Part shown: piece by piece, positions 34,647 through 43,494 of the stretch
Position numbering within the stretch: position 1 is the stretch's first letter
How the letters are laid out: each line of letters opens with the position of its first letter
Origin: Sordariomycetes sp. S80-01Y
Taxonomy: Eukaryota; Ascomycota; Sordariomycetes
Length of the DNA: 64,000 bases
Direction: 5' to 3'
Assembly: GCA_037042185.1 (NCBI GenBank)
Contig: JAXQJY010000032.1
Span: 682,001 to 746,000, forward strand
The notes under the pieces: model-generated
Seen by the model: the letters and a program-made list of their open reading frames with translations, nothing else
Told to the model about the DNA's origin: nothing
The model's database searches: none
Program-made: the position numbers and the translations under genes

Positions 34647-35549
34647 ATGGAAGTCAAACCTGCGTCGGTGCTGTCAATAGACGAAGTGGCCAAGCTGGCC
34701 AACATCGCATTCGAAGGCTACGACGGGGTCGGGAGGCACCACACCGGCGAGACCCTCACGGCATGGATAAACCGTCATTTCATCACTCTGGAGAGAAGCT
34801 ACGTGTTCTACGATACCAGCGTCTCCGCCGAGCCAGTTGCGTTTGCCCTCATGGCCGTGCGCCTCGACAAGCCGCGCCACGTGAGGCTGGGGTCCATGGG
34901 TGCCGTGATCAGAGGGCAGGGCCACGGCTACAAGGCGCTCAAGATGGTCGAGCAGGAGGAGCGCAAGAGGGGCATGGAGGTCATCGAGCTGGAGTGCATG
35001 CACAACAACCCAGCCGGCCTGAGGCTGTACACCAAGGGCGGCTACACCGTCCTGCGGGAGCTGCCGGGCTGGGAGACGGGCGTGGTGAACGGGTTCGCGG
35101 ACGACGAGCGCCTCGAGGAGCTGAGCCTGCAGGAGGTGCAGAGGGTGCTGAAGGAGCAGATCGACGGCGAGGACGTGCCGTGGCAGCTCTGGGACTTTGC
35201 GACGCAGCCCTTTGCGAACAGGGGATTCAAGCTGCGAGAAGCATACTGCGCCATCAGCGACCCGGAGCCGCCCAGTCCAAAAGAAGACACCAGCAAAAGC
35301 GACGGCGCAGATGACGAAAAGGAGGAGGCAGGAGCGCCGACCATCAAGCTAGCGAGTCTCTTTACGCTCCCATCGTCCCGCGGTCAGGGCCAAGCCACGC
35401 GTCTCGCGAAAGCAGTCATGGGTCGCTTCCCGGGTCACAAGTGGTACGCCCCAGCCGTCTTCCCGAGAGAGTACGGCGAAGGGCTGAGCCGGAAGTTTGG
35501 GGCGACGGAGTTGAGGACGATGCTGCTCCAGATGAGGCTACAGCTGTGA
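34647..35549 (+). CDS. GNAT-family N-acetyltransferase, two-lobed
   Basis: A single-exon gene of 300 residues. The N-terminal GNAT lobe has the acetyl-CoA pyrophosphate-binding motif A as IRGQGHGYKAL near residue 88, preceded by the strand VRLGSMGAV and followed by LYTKGGY, typical of the last GNAT strands. A second, weaker lobe near the C-terminus repeats the layout: IKLASLFTLPSSRGQGQATRLAKAV near residues 225-255, then FGATELRTM. The RGQG motif in both lobes suggests a tandem GNAT, with one lobe perhaps structural. A Glu/Lys-rich linker separates them. The acceptor is unknown. There is no signal peptide. The upstream ORF starting at 34517 is in another frame and is not used. Confidence 0.82.
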   Translation: MEVKPASVLSIDEVAKLANIAFEGYDGVGRHHTGETLTAWINRHFITLERSYVFYDTSVSAEPVAFALMAVRLDKPRHVRLGSMGAVIRGQGHGYKALKMVEQEERKRGMEVIELECMHNNPAGLRLYTKGGYTVLRELPGWETGVVNGFADDERLEELSLQEVQRVLKEQIDGEDVPWQLWDFATQPFANRGFKLREAYCAISDPEPPSPKEDTSKSDGADDEKEEAGAPTIKLASLFTLPSSRGQGQATRLAKAVMGRFPGHKWYAPAVFPREYGEGLSRKFGATELRTMLLQMRLQL

Positions 35550-35982
35550 TGAAGGGGAGGGGGGGGGATTGCACGGGGTGTTGACTGGTGGGTTGACGCT
35601 TGGGAGCGAGACTAGGACTTGGATCAACGGCTGTGAAGATGATATAATCACATAATACTTAAGAGAAACAATAAGCTGAGATGAGAGTAATGAAGACAAC
35701 GAAATTATCCTAACAGAAGCTGGGGAAGCGAAAATGCAGGGTCCAGACCGCGCATAGCGTCGCGCGCTGTCCCGTACCGTAGCCGGAGCCGGCGAAATCC
35801 GCAGCCGAGAAAAGCGAAGCTCGAGGAAAATGTTAGAATTGAAGCTCCACCTCGCGACGACCTCGACCTCTTCCATCATTTCCTCCCCAAAATCTCCACG
35901 ACCTGCCCCGATAAACTTCTCTACACTACCCAGCGAGCGTCATCTACTGAACAAGTAATCGTCAACTTAATCTACCTTCACA
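35550..35982. promoter_or_regulatory. Upstream region of HSP10 and trailer of the GNAT gene
   Basis: 433 bp. It starts with a G-run (about 35554-35568). I looked for heat-shock elements (alternating GAA/TTC) and found only partial, unconvincing ones near 35840. Confidence 0.45.
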
Positions 35983-36642
35983 ATGGTACGTTCACCACCC
36001 TCGAGCGCGGGCGCGCGGCTTTGGGTTCCGGGGGCGCACGTCAAGCTCGGCTATTGAAGACGCCCGCTCGGCAGTCCTGCGCCCGGCCTCGAAGCCTTGC
36101 CCGCCTTCCACTGGCATCCTGCGAACACAGCTGACGAGACAAAGGCCACCTCCATCCGCTCCATCCGCGCCCTCGCCCCGCTGCTCGACCGTGTCCTCGT
36201 GCAGCGCGTCAAGGCCGAGACCAAGACCGCCTCCGGCATCCTCCTGCCCGAGTCCTCGGTCGAGAAGCTCAACGAGGCCAAGGTCCTGGCCGTCGGCCCC
36301 GGCGCGCTGGACAAGAAGGGCAACAGGCTGCCCATGGGCGTCAGGGAGGGCGACCGGGTCTTGATTCCGCAGGTACGTTTGCTCGGCGCTCCTTGTTCGT
36401 CTCTTGCGGGAATACTCTGGGATCAATGGTGGTGTCTTAATCTGGGACGCCATGCAGGGGATTGAACAGACGGAAGATTCGGGACAGTGGCTAACGGCAT
36501 GGCGCAGTTCGGCGGTTCGCCCGTCAAGGCTGGCGAGGAGGAGTACCAGCTCTTCCGCGACAGCGAGTACGTTCTCACCTCCCGTTTGCCATCGCCCAGG
36601 TGCTAACCGCGCAACAGGATCCTGGCCAAGATCAACGAGTAA
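35983..36642 (+). CDS. HSP10: Mitochondrial 10-kDa co-chaperonin (GroES)
   Basis: Four coding exons (35983-35985, 36145-36372, 36508-36566, 36618-36642) add up to 104 residues (yeast Hsp10 has 106). The first coding exon is only the ATG, followed directly by a GTACGT donor; the next exon begins GCCACCTCC, restoring the usual MATS-type N-terminus. Family blocks are complete: RALAPLLDRVLVQRVK, KTASGILLPES, KVLAVGPG, GDRVLIPQFGG and the ending EILAKINE. Hsp10 caps the Hsp60 folding chamber in the mitochondrial matrix. The first intron acceptor (AAAG/GCC, after a CTGAC branch site) was chosen by homology; an upstream acceptor at CACAG would add residues and is less likely. Confidence 0.92.
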
Positions 36643-37897
36643 ATGTGAAAATACCCGAACCAAACCGACGGCACCCTCCTAGGGGTCGATGAAAATGTAT
36701 CACCACTGTACCATACACATCCAGGCGTGGGGGGACAAAATCAATGTTGGAGCTTGCATAGGTGTATTATAGTGTGTCGACGGAGGGGGGCGGACAATGG
36801 AGCGAGTTTGCATGCGTTGTGCGTTGGGCAAAATGAATGAAATCTCCGCTCCGTTGTCAATTTACCAGTGTAATAATGATTATTTGTTATGCATTGGCTG
36901 TTTGTTTCTTTGCATCGTGTTTCTTACACCGCTGAGAAGGACTTGTTGGCTGGTATCCAATACCACTTCAGCCGCCATCGCAAACATAGCATTGGCCTCT
37001 CGTCAGCCATCAAACAACAGCAGGCCCTCAGCCAAGGCCGTGCGACCACCCCGGCGGAAGACCTGTAATGAAAAGGGGGTTGCTTCCGGCGCCTGCTCCA
37101 ATGCCGAGCGATTGCATGCAAGGCACCCGACCCTGCGACAAGCAACCCAGACGCGCATCACTCTTGGCCAGATCTCGTCCAAGATCGTCCGTCTATCGCA
37201 GCCAAACAATTCCGACCCTCCATCGGGCTTCAAGTTGAGACACGCTCGGGCCTGCAAAGGGCCCTCCCCTGTGGCTTGTCGTTGGGCGGCCACACGGCCG
37301 GCGGCTAAGGTACTTGCGTCGCACCACTGCAGGTGGCCAACATCGATTCTGACCTCCGTGTTTCGTTTCGCGTTTGGAAACCCCAGACCCGCGCATTGCA
37401 GGTGATCTTCGATAGCCGTGTGCGAGCGCGGTTAAGCTTATTGCTCTAAGGTCGGGCTATGTTTTAGAAGACATCGAAGGGGAGGGCCGCCACTGTTTTA
37501 GCGTGAGGGGCCGGTCCTTGTACGCGGATGCTCAGTATGAGTGTGAGGTTTGGATCTGTGATCTGACGCCCTGCCCCCGTGTTGGCTTCGGGATATATAA
37601 GAGCCAGTCGTCCTGGATCTACAGAAGAGCATACCTTGTGATGATCACGCTCCTTTGATCGACGGTGTCTGTTCTGTCTCTTCTCTCCTTCATTCGTTCC
37701 TTTCCGCTCCGCTGGCCGCGCCTTTGTAAACGACCTCGACGGTTGTTTATCCGCCCCTTTTCGGGTCACAAACACATCCAGCTTGACGCTGTGTTGACCT
37801 ACTTCCTCTTCGCCTGTATATCTCTTCTTCCACTCTCTTTCTATCGCTCATCTTGAACAAACACTGCACTTCTGCCACACTCGTAGAGTATTTCACC
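36643..37897. other. Intergenic region and upstream region of the AA9-CBM18 gene
   Basis: 1,255 bp. A 202-codon ORF at 36797-37405 has no recognisable content and an odd composition, so I do not call it. A GGCTAA hexamer at 37303-37308 matches the core of XlnR/Xyr1 sites about 590 bp before the AA9 start. A TATA box lies at 37592-37600, followed by a CT-rich leader of about 270 bp. Confidence 0.5.
37592..37600 (+). promoter_or_regulatory. TATA box of the AA9-CBM18 gene
   Basis: GATATATAA lies about 300 bp upstream of the ATG, implying a long pyrimidine-rich 5' leader if used. An unrecognised leader intron is also possible. Confidence 0.45.
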
Positions 37898-39363
37898 ATG
37901 AGATTTGCGCTCAACATTCTCGGCCTAGCCGCCAGTGCTAGCGCCCACACTCTCTTCACGACCTTCTTCGTCAATGGCGAGAATCAGGGCGATGGGACCT
38001 GCGTGCGCATGCCTCAAGATCCGGAAACGGCCACGGCGCCCATCTACCCCTTGGATGGCGATGTCATGGCTTGCGGTAAGCCCCTCCTCTCAACCCTCTC
38101 TTCATGCCACTCGACACGATGCTGATGGAAGTAGGCCGAGATGGAGAAAAAGCCGTGCCTTACATCTGCCCCTCGCCCGCCGGCGCAACCCTGACATTTG
38201 AATTCAGGGTCTGGCCCAACCTCGAAAACCCGGGCTCCATCGACGACTCCCACCAAGGCCCCTGCGCCGTCTACCTCAAGAAGGTCGATGACATGTCATC
38301 CGACTCAGCTTCCGGACCGGGCTGGTTCAAGATCTGGGAGGACGGATACAACGCCGACAGCGAGGAGTGGTGCGTGGACAAGCTCATCAAGAACGATGGC
38401 CTGCTGTCCGTTGAGCTCCCCACGGGACTTCCCGCCGGGTACTATCTCGTCAGACCGGAGCTGATTGCGCTGCACCAGGCGTACAGAGGCGACCCGCAGT
38501 TCTTCCACAGCTGCGCCCAGATCTTTGTTGAAAAGGGCCCAGAGACAAGCCTCGACGTCCCAGACAAATACTCCGTCAGCATCCCCGGGTACATCAAGAA
38601 GGACGCCCCCGGACTGACCTTTAACCTGTACGAGGACTCGCCGACCGACTATGTCATCCCTGGTCCCGATGTCTTCATCCCCTCTTCCAGCAGCTCCGGC
38701 ATCAAGATGACGCAGGCCGACGGCAAGGTTCCGGACAGCTGCCTCATCAAGAACGGCAACTGGTGCGCCGAGCCGGTGCCCAAGTCCTCTGACGTGGAGA
38801 GCTGCTGGGACAGCGTCGACGCCTGCTGGGCGCAGAGCAAGAAGTGCTGGTACAGCGTTCCCGTGACCGGTGACGCCGGGTGCGAGGTCTGGGCCGACTA
38901 CTGCGAGGAGCTGGGCGACAACTGCGATGCTGGTAACTACGACGGTCCGGCTCAGTTCCAGGGGGAGGAGCAGTTCGCCAGCTCTCCGGCCAGCATGCCG
39001 CAGGTGTACAACAGCTTCAAAGGAACGGAGATCGACGGCGGCTCTGGGAATGAGCCCGACGCTGGATCTGAAGCTGCCAATCCTGGAACGATCATTGCTG
39101 TGCCGGGGGAGAAGGAGGAGGAAGGGCCTGAGCCATCAGCGGTGGTTGAGCCGCAGCCCAGCGAGTCGAGCACACCCGAGGACGAGGCAGATGGCTCCAA
39201 GGAGCTCAGGGTCTCAGAAGACGGCCGTTGCGGTGGCGAGACTGGTCAGACATGTGCCGGCAGTTCCTTTGGCGGCTGCTGCTCCAAGAAAGGTCGCTGT
39301 GGGAGGAAGACGCGCCACTGCACCTGCGGCTGCCAGGGAGACTTTGGCGAGTGCCGTCAGTGA
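37898..39363 (+). CDS. AA9 lytic polysaccharide monooxygenase with C-terminal CBM18
   Basis: Exons 37898-38075 and 38135-39363, with a 59-bp intron, give 468 residues. A 16-residue signal peptide ends exactly before His17, which becomes the N-terminal copper-brace histidine after cleavage. The second brace histidine is His99 in DDSHQGP. The active-site His173 and Gln181 are present, but the axial position (QFYxxC in most AA9) reads QFFHSC, with Phe183 replacing Tyr. The AA9 domain spans about 17-240. A cysteine/Trp-rich segment follows (SCWDSVDACW, then CWYS), then an acidic Pro/Glu/Ser linker. A CBM18 hevein-type chitin-binding module occupies about 423-468 (RCGGETGQTC, then GGCCSKKGRCG). 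By family it would cleave a polysaccharide oxidatively outside the cell. The chitin-binding module suggests anchoring to fungal cell wall or another chitinous surface. Confidence 0.9.
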
Positions 39364-40950
39364 GGGGCCTATAAGAGCGAGAATGGTATTGAAGTTTTCG
39401 TTTCATGTATAGTAGTTCATTAGGTAGCAAGGCGTTGCTCCCCGCGTGGTGTTAGCAAGCTAGCATGTGTCCTGCATCGAATCCCACATCAATTAAGCAA
39501 AACCCGATTGAGTTCATCAGGGGGCACTGGTAGTGCCTCATGGAGCATATCTCTGGTTCACACCACGTGGTGCGGGCATCGTTTGTCCTACAATGTGTCA
39601 GAGATCGCGTCATACCGTGGTCATCGAGGGGTGGATAGAAGGAAAATCTACGATTGATCACCAAAAGCGCAACGATTCCTCATGTTAGGTGTAAGTTACT
39701 TGTATATAACACGTATTGCAGAGAACCGTGCTTCCTAATGGTACAAGCGACTGGGCATTGGGAAGAAGCACAACACACAGGAACCCTTTCCGCAACACTC
39801 GTCACCCCGTATTGATCTGCAGAAAAGTGACAGTTTTGACTCTGGTATTCAAACAGAACACAATCGTAATCAACTCGGTCATCGATAAACCCCTGGCGGG
39901 ACTCTGGGAACGAGTTCCACGAATCTGCCATGGACGCCCACAGCATCGACGAGAGCCACAAAGCGTGGCTCCCAGAAATTGTTGTTGCCACGGAGGAGAA
40001 CCACGTTATCGAAGCCAGGGGCACACACACTGGCAAAAGAATCGGCGAGAACAGGCATTGCGGACACAAAGTGCAGGATTTGGGCTAGAACAAGGAATTC
40101 AGGCATATCCCGCCACTTACAAAGGCTACGAACAATAGCGAAATATGGTATAGATACTGTTCCGCAGATTCAACAAACGAATGTTTCGTGCCAGAAGCAC
40201 CAGGGAGTATCCCCTGACGGGCCTAAACATAGGGGATGTTTCTGGACAGAAAGTTTCGGTTGAGAGACTTTGCGCACGCATCGAACTTCTCGACACAACA
40301 ATGGGCGTCTCTGAGTACTTCTTGCGCAGATAGATCGTTCGTCTTCGTACTCGAAAAGAGAAACCTAGGATATTGCTATGTCTAGACATTTATTCCATGC
40401 CTTAGCTTATACGCACACAACTTCATGACCAGTGTTGGTAATTTGACTATTCTCGCTTCCGAATCCCGGAACTGTTTGTGTGCAGCAGTCCGTATTTTTC
40501 TATGCCATGCGACAGCCTCTCTGCTATGACCACCTCCATGTTTTCCCCCAGGGCAGCTAAACAACAGCGAAATCGGTCGCCAAGCTTGGCCGGGGTGTAT
40601 TCTTCATCTCCCCTTGATTGGTGACCGATCCTCCCATCTCAGAGGCACACGACGTTGTCCCGCCAATCATAGGGGGTTCCCGCCCGCGTTATTGTCTAAC
40701 CAGATGTTGCGCGTAGGCGCTTTGGAGCTGCACGCCAAGTTTTCAGACCAGTCATCTGCAGCGTATCTAGCCCATGAACTGGGGTTCTGCCGCCACTCTC
40801 ACTCAGCGCGTCCACCTCATGATCTCGTACTTCTCTCCCTCGCCATTGGAACCAGCCTGACCTATTAACTCTAATCAATTCTTCGTTTGAGGGTGCGTCT
40901 CTTCTCCCCTTTGGAGTTCACGATATTTCAAAGAAAGCCTCCGACTAACG
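39364..40950. other. Intergenic region
   Basis: Nearly 1.6 kb without a supported gene. ORFs of 129-140 codons on both strands (39680-40138) overlap each other and show no domain, signal peptide or conserved composition. No repeats or RNA genes were recognised. Confidence 0.5.
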
Positions 40951-41778
40951 ATGACGACCATGTATAAAGGCGGTACTTTGGAGAGCAGCTATGGCCCGGA
41001 GGTGGCTCCAAGTTCAGATCCCGAAGTGGTGCCTGGTTCAGGCTTTTCTTCCCAGGTGGAAGCAGATGGGCTCGCGGGGCATCACAGTCCAGACACCAGC
41101 GCCAAAGAAGCTGGAGGAGATCGACAAAATAAGATATGCGGGCTCCCGAAGCCCTGGTTTTGGGCTCTTGTTGGCATCACTGTAATCATCATTGCGGCTG
41201 CCCTAGGTATCGGACTCGGCCTGGGGCTTAGCCAGTCAAAGAGCGACTCATCAAATTCGGATAGTGGGAACATAGCAGAAACATCTTCTGGAGGAAGCAC
41301 GCCATCTGCTACGTCTACCAAATCTGAACCCTCCACCGAATCCGAGCTGTCAACTTCAACAGAATCTGAGTCACCGAGCTCTACCAGCTCAGCACCTGTG
41401 ACGTCTGGAACCTCTGGGGTCGCTGCGAACAGTTGCACCTTCGACAATCCAAAGACATACAATGCAAAGAACGGCAAACAATTCAGACAGTACTGCTTCA
41501 AGGACTGGCCTACCGGGACCGTCGCAGCAGACGGAGATGGAAGGGTTCAGGACATCGCTTTCATAACAGTCTATACATTCGAAGATTGCATGGAATCGTG
41601 TATAGAGTACAACGATGAGCTCGAGGAGAGCGACACCAAATGCGCGGGCGTAACTTACAATGCCAACTTGACAAGCTCTTTTGACGGAGGTCAGGATGGG
41701 AACTGCTTCCTCAAGGATAAAATTGGCGACAGTATCGAGGCATCTGCAGAAGTTGCTAGCGCCGTCTTATTGAGCTAA
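40951..41778 (+). CDS. Single-pass membrane protein with PAN/apple-like ectodomain
   Basis: A single-exon gene of 275 residues. A hydrophilic N-terminal tail of about 68 residues is followed by one strong membrane span (about 69-93, WFWALVGITVIIIAAALGIG), a Ser/Thr/Glu-rich stalk (about 95-157) likely to be O-glycosylated, and a C-terminal globular domain with six cysteines. That domain (NSCTF, then TFEDCMESCIEYN and CAGVTYN, ending NCFLKD) has the spacing of fungal PAN/apple-like domains, which bind carbohydrate or protein. Lack of a cleavable signal suggests a type II anchor with the domain outside the cell. This layout is common in Pezizomycotina, but the ligands are unknown. The third residue after the start is another possible Met (40960). 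Confidence 0.75.
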   Translation: MTTMYKGGTLESSYGPEVAPSSDPEVVPGSGFSSQVEADGLAGHHSPDTSAKEAGGDRQNKICGLPKPWFWALVGITVIIIAAALGIGLGLGLSQSKSDSSNSDSGNIAETSSGGSTPSATSTKSEPSTESELSTSTESESPSSTSSAPVTSGTSGVAANSCTFDNPKTYNAKNGKQFRQYCFKDWPTGTVAADGDGRVQDIAFITVYTFEDCMESCIEYNDELEESDTKCAGVTYNANLTSSFDGGQDGNCFLKDKIGDSIEASAEVASAVLLS

Positions 41779-42339
41779 GCAATATGATGGGGGAATAACG
41801 CCTTTGGATTTATCCCTAGTTTCAGTGTCTCTATTTCGGTATCCTTATGTTAAGATTTACTATTCCTATGTTGCTCGATTGTCCGGCATTTTGTTTCCCA
41901 AGCTTTGACCGTTTTTAAGTTTCTTGGGTTATAATTATACTTTTATACGACCGTTACGTTAACATTACTATTTAGTGTTCTTTAGTGCCCCTCATTCTAA
42001 TATCCCATGTATTTACGTCACTTATGACCACACTCAGTATGTTCCAAGGGTTCTACTGTACTGATGCGAGTACAACCTGACAGGTGCTTGACAGGTGAAA
42101 CACGAGGGGATATCCAAACAGCTATGGACCCAGGTGCGAATCGGCAAGGGCTGGGATGCCGTTGGGTCCAGGATAAGGAAAAGTCCAAGACGACTCATCG
42201 CGTGGCCAGTGGCAACACCGTAAAAGGCGACGTCCAACCGGTTCTTAAGATAGGTAAGGCGGCTGCGCAGACTAGCGGCAAACACTCCAAGGGCTCTCCT
42301 GGCGCTTGTGATGCGCCCGCCATCAACGCTGAAGCTGTT
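41779..42339. other. AT-rich intergenic region
   Basis: 41800-42000 is noticeably T-rich and may be the 3' region of the preceding gene. Nothing coding is supported before the DUF3292-like relic. Confidence 0.45.
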
Positions 42340-42651
42340 TCAGTGTGTTTTCCATCGCGATATAGCGAGGAAAATGGCAACACAAACATTAAGATTACGG
42401 CCAAGACCCCGCCAATCAGCTTGAGAAGAGGCATCGGCGACGTGAGGTCGTCTTGGACGGTGGCTTTGGACGACATCGTAGAGCTGAGGAAGGTCGGAGG
42501 CATGGGGTGGAAGCGGAAGTTTGTCGTCAGCTGGGCTACAGACTGCGGGGTGGCTGACGGCTTGGTGTTGAAGAACAGGCAAGGCACCGAGTTCTCGCTC
42601 ATCGCTGTTGCGATGGTGGTTCATGGGGGATGTAATGAAAGCAGGGCTTGA
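42340..42651 (+). pseudogene. Fragment of a DUF3292-family gene
   Basis: An open frame here contains VALDDIVELRKVGG, then GWKRKFVVSWATDCGVADGL and FSLIAVAM, which resembles the GRAM/PH-like segment of fungal DUF3292 membrane proteins. Those proteins are about 600 residues long. Only about 90 residues are recognisable here, and the rest (upstream N-terminal and downstream membrane parts) is absent. The reading frame continues upstream to 42064, but that part is not recognisable. I read it as a relic of a deleted or rearranged host gene; a short functional derivative cannot be excluded. Confidence 0.5.
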
Positions 42652-43494
42652 GTAGAACTATGATGTGCGAAGAACCAAACGTGCTATCTTGTCGCGGACG
42701 GACCCGACGTTGAATCGGTAAGGTGGCACTTGATGACTTGAGCACCAGGGATAGGGCGCCCACCACTTATTATATGTTGGCTGACAGCTTGGATATATGC
42801 TCGATCGACCAATGAGAAGTATCCCGGAGGACGTTCCAACGGAGGCTTCCAATCTGATGTAACACTGGCAAGCTTCTTGCACCGTCTCGTTCAAACACTA
42901 ACGTGCGTTGAATGCTACTGCTTGTACTAGGGCACCGTGTAGGTGGAAGGCGGCAATGTCCTCGCTGCTCACAGTACCCGGCGCGATCAGAGTTGTATCA
43001 ACATTGAAGTATTCTCCTGGTCCAAGTGAAGCTGCTGTTCAAGACCGACATCCACTGCAGTAGGGAGCATACCCATCAAATGTGGCTGCAACTCGGACAG
43101 ACAGTAGGTAGCCTAGGCCGCAAGGTTCCGCGATTCCTAGCTTTACCCCACGCCCGGGGCTACTGTTTCAGGAGAACATACAATTTCTAATTACCTCTAG
43201 ATAAAATTGCTACCTCCAGGCAGCAAGACTAATAGCCTTGCTCCAGTAAAGCCTCCGTCGGGTCTTGACCCAAGAGCAGACTAGGGGAGAAAACCGTTAC
43301 GTACCTAGTCTCAGGCACCAAGATTGGATGTTTAGACGACAAATGACGCCAATTGGTGAGTCAGTGACAATAGCGAATGTCTATATAAACATGACATGTC
43401 GAAGAGACAGGAAATGAGTATGGACACATTTACCGGACTTTGTGTCATCGAATAGGTCGGTCTTTTTGCCTTTTCTCTTCGGGCCTCTCCTCAG
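42652..43494. other. Upstream region of the AAA ATPase gene
   Basis: About 840 bp without a gene. A TATA-like element lies near its right end. The sequence just before the ATG (CTCTCCTCAG) looks like a splice acceptor, so a leader intron is possible. Confidence 0.5.
43382..43389 (+). promoter_or_regulatory. TATA box of the 664-residue AAA ATPase gene
   Basis: TATATAAA lies about 110 bp before the ATG at 43495, at a spacing typical of TATA-driven fungal genes. Confidence 0.5.

Noticed and set aside
36797-37405. A 202-codon ORF upstream of the AA9 gene
   Set aside because: No domain, signal peptide or codon pattern like its neighbours, and another ORF of similar quality overlaps it on the other strand.
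42195-42602. A minus-strand ORF with an apparent membrane segment
   Set aside because: It is the antisense of the DUF3292-like fragment; the hydrophobic run is the reverse complement of a charged stretch.
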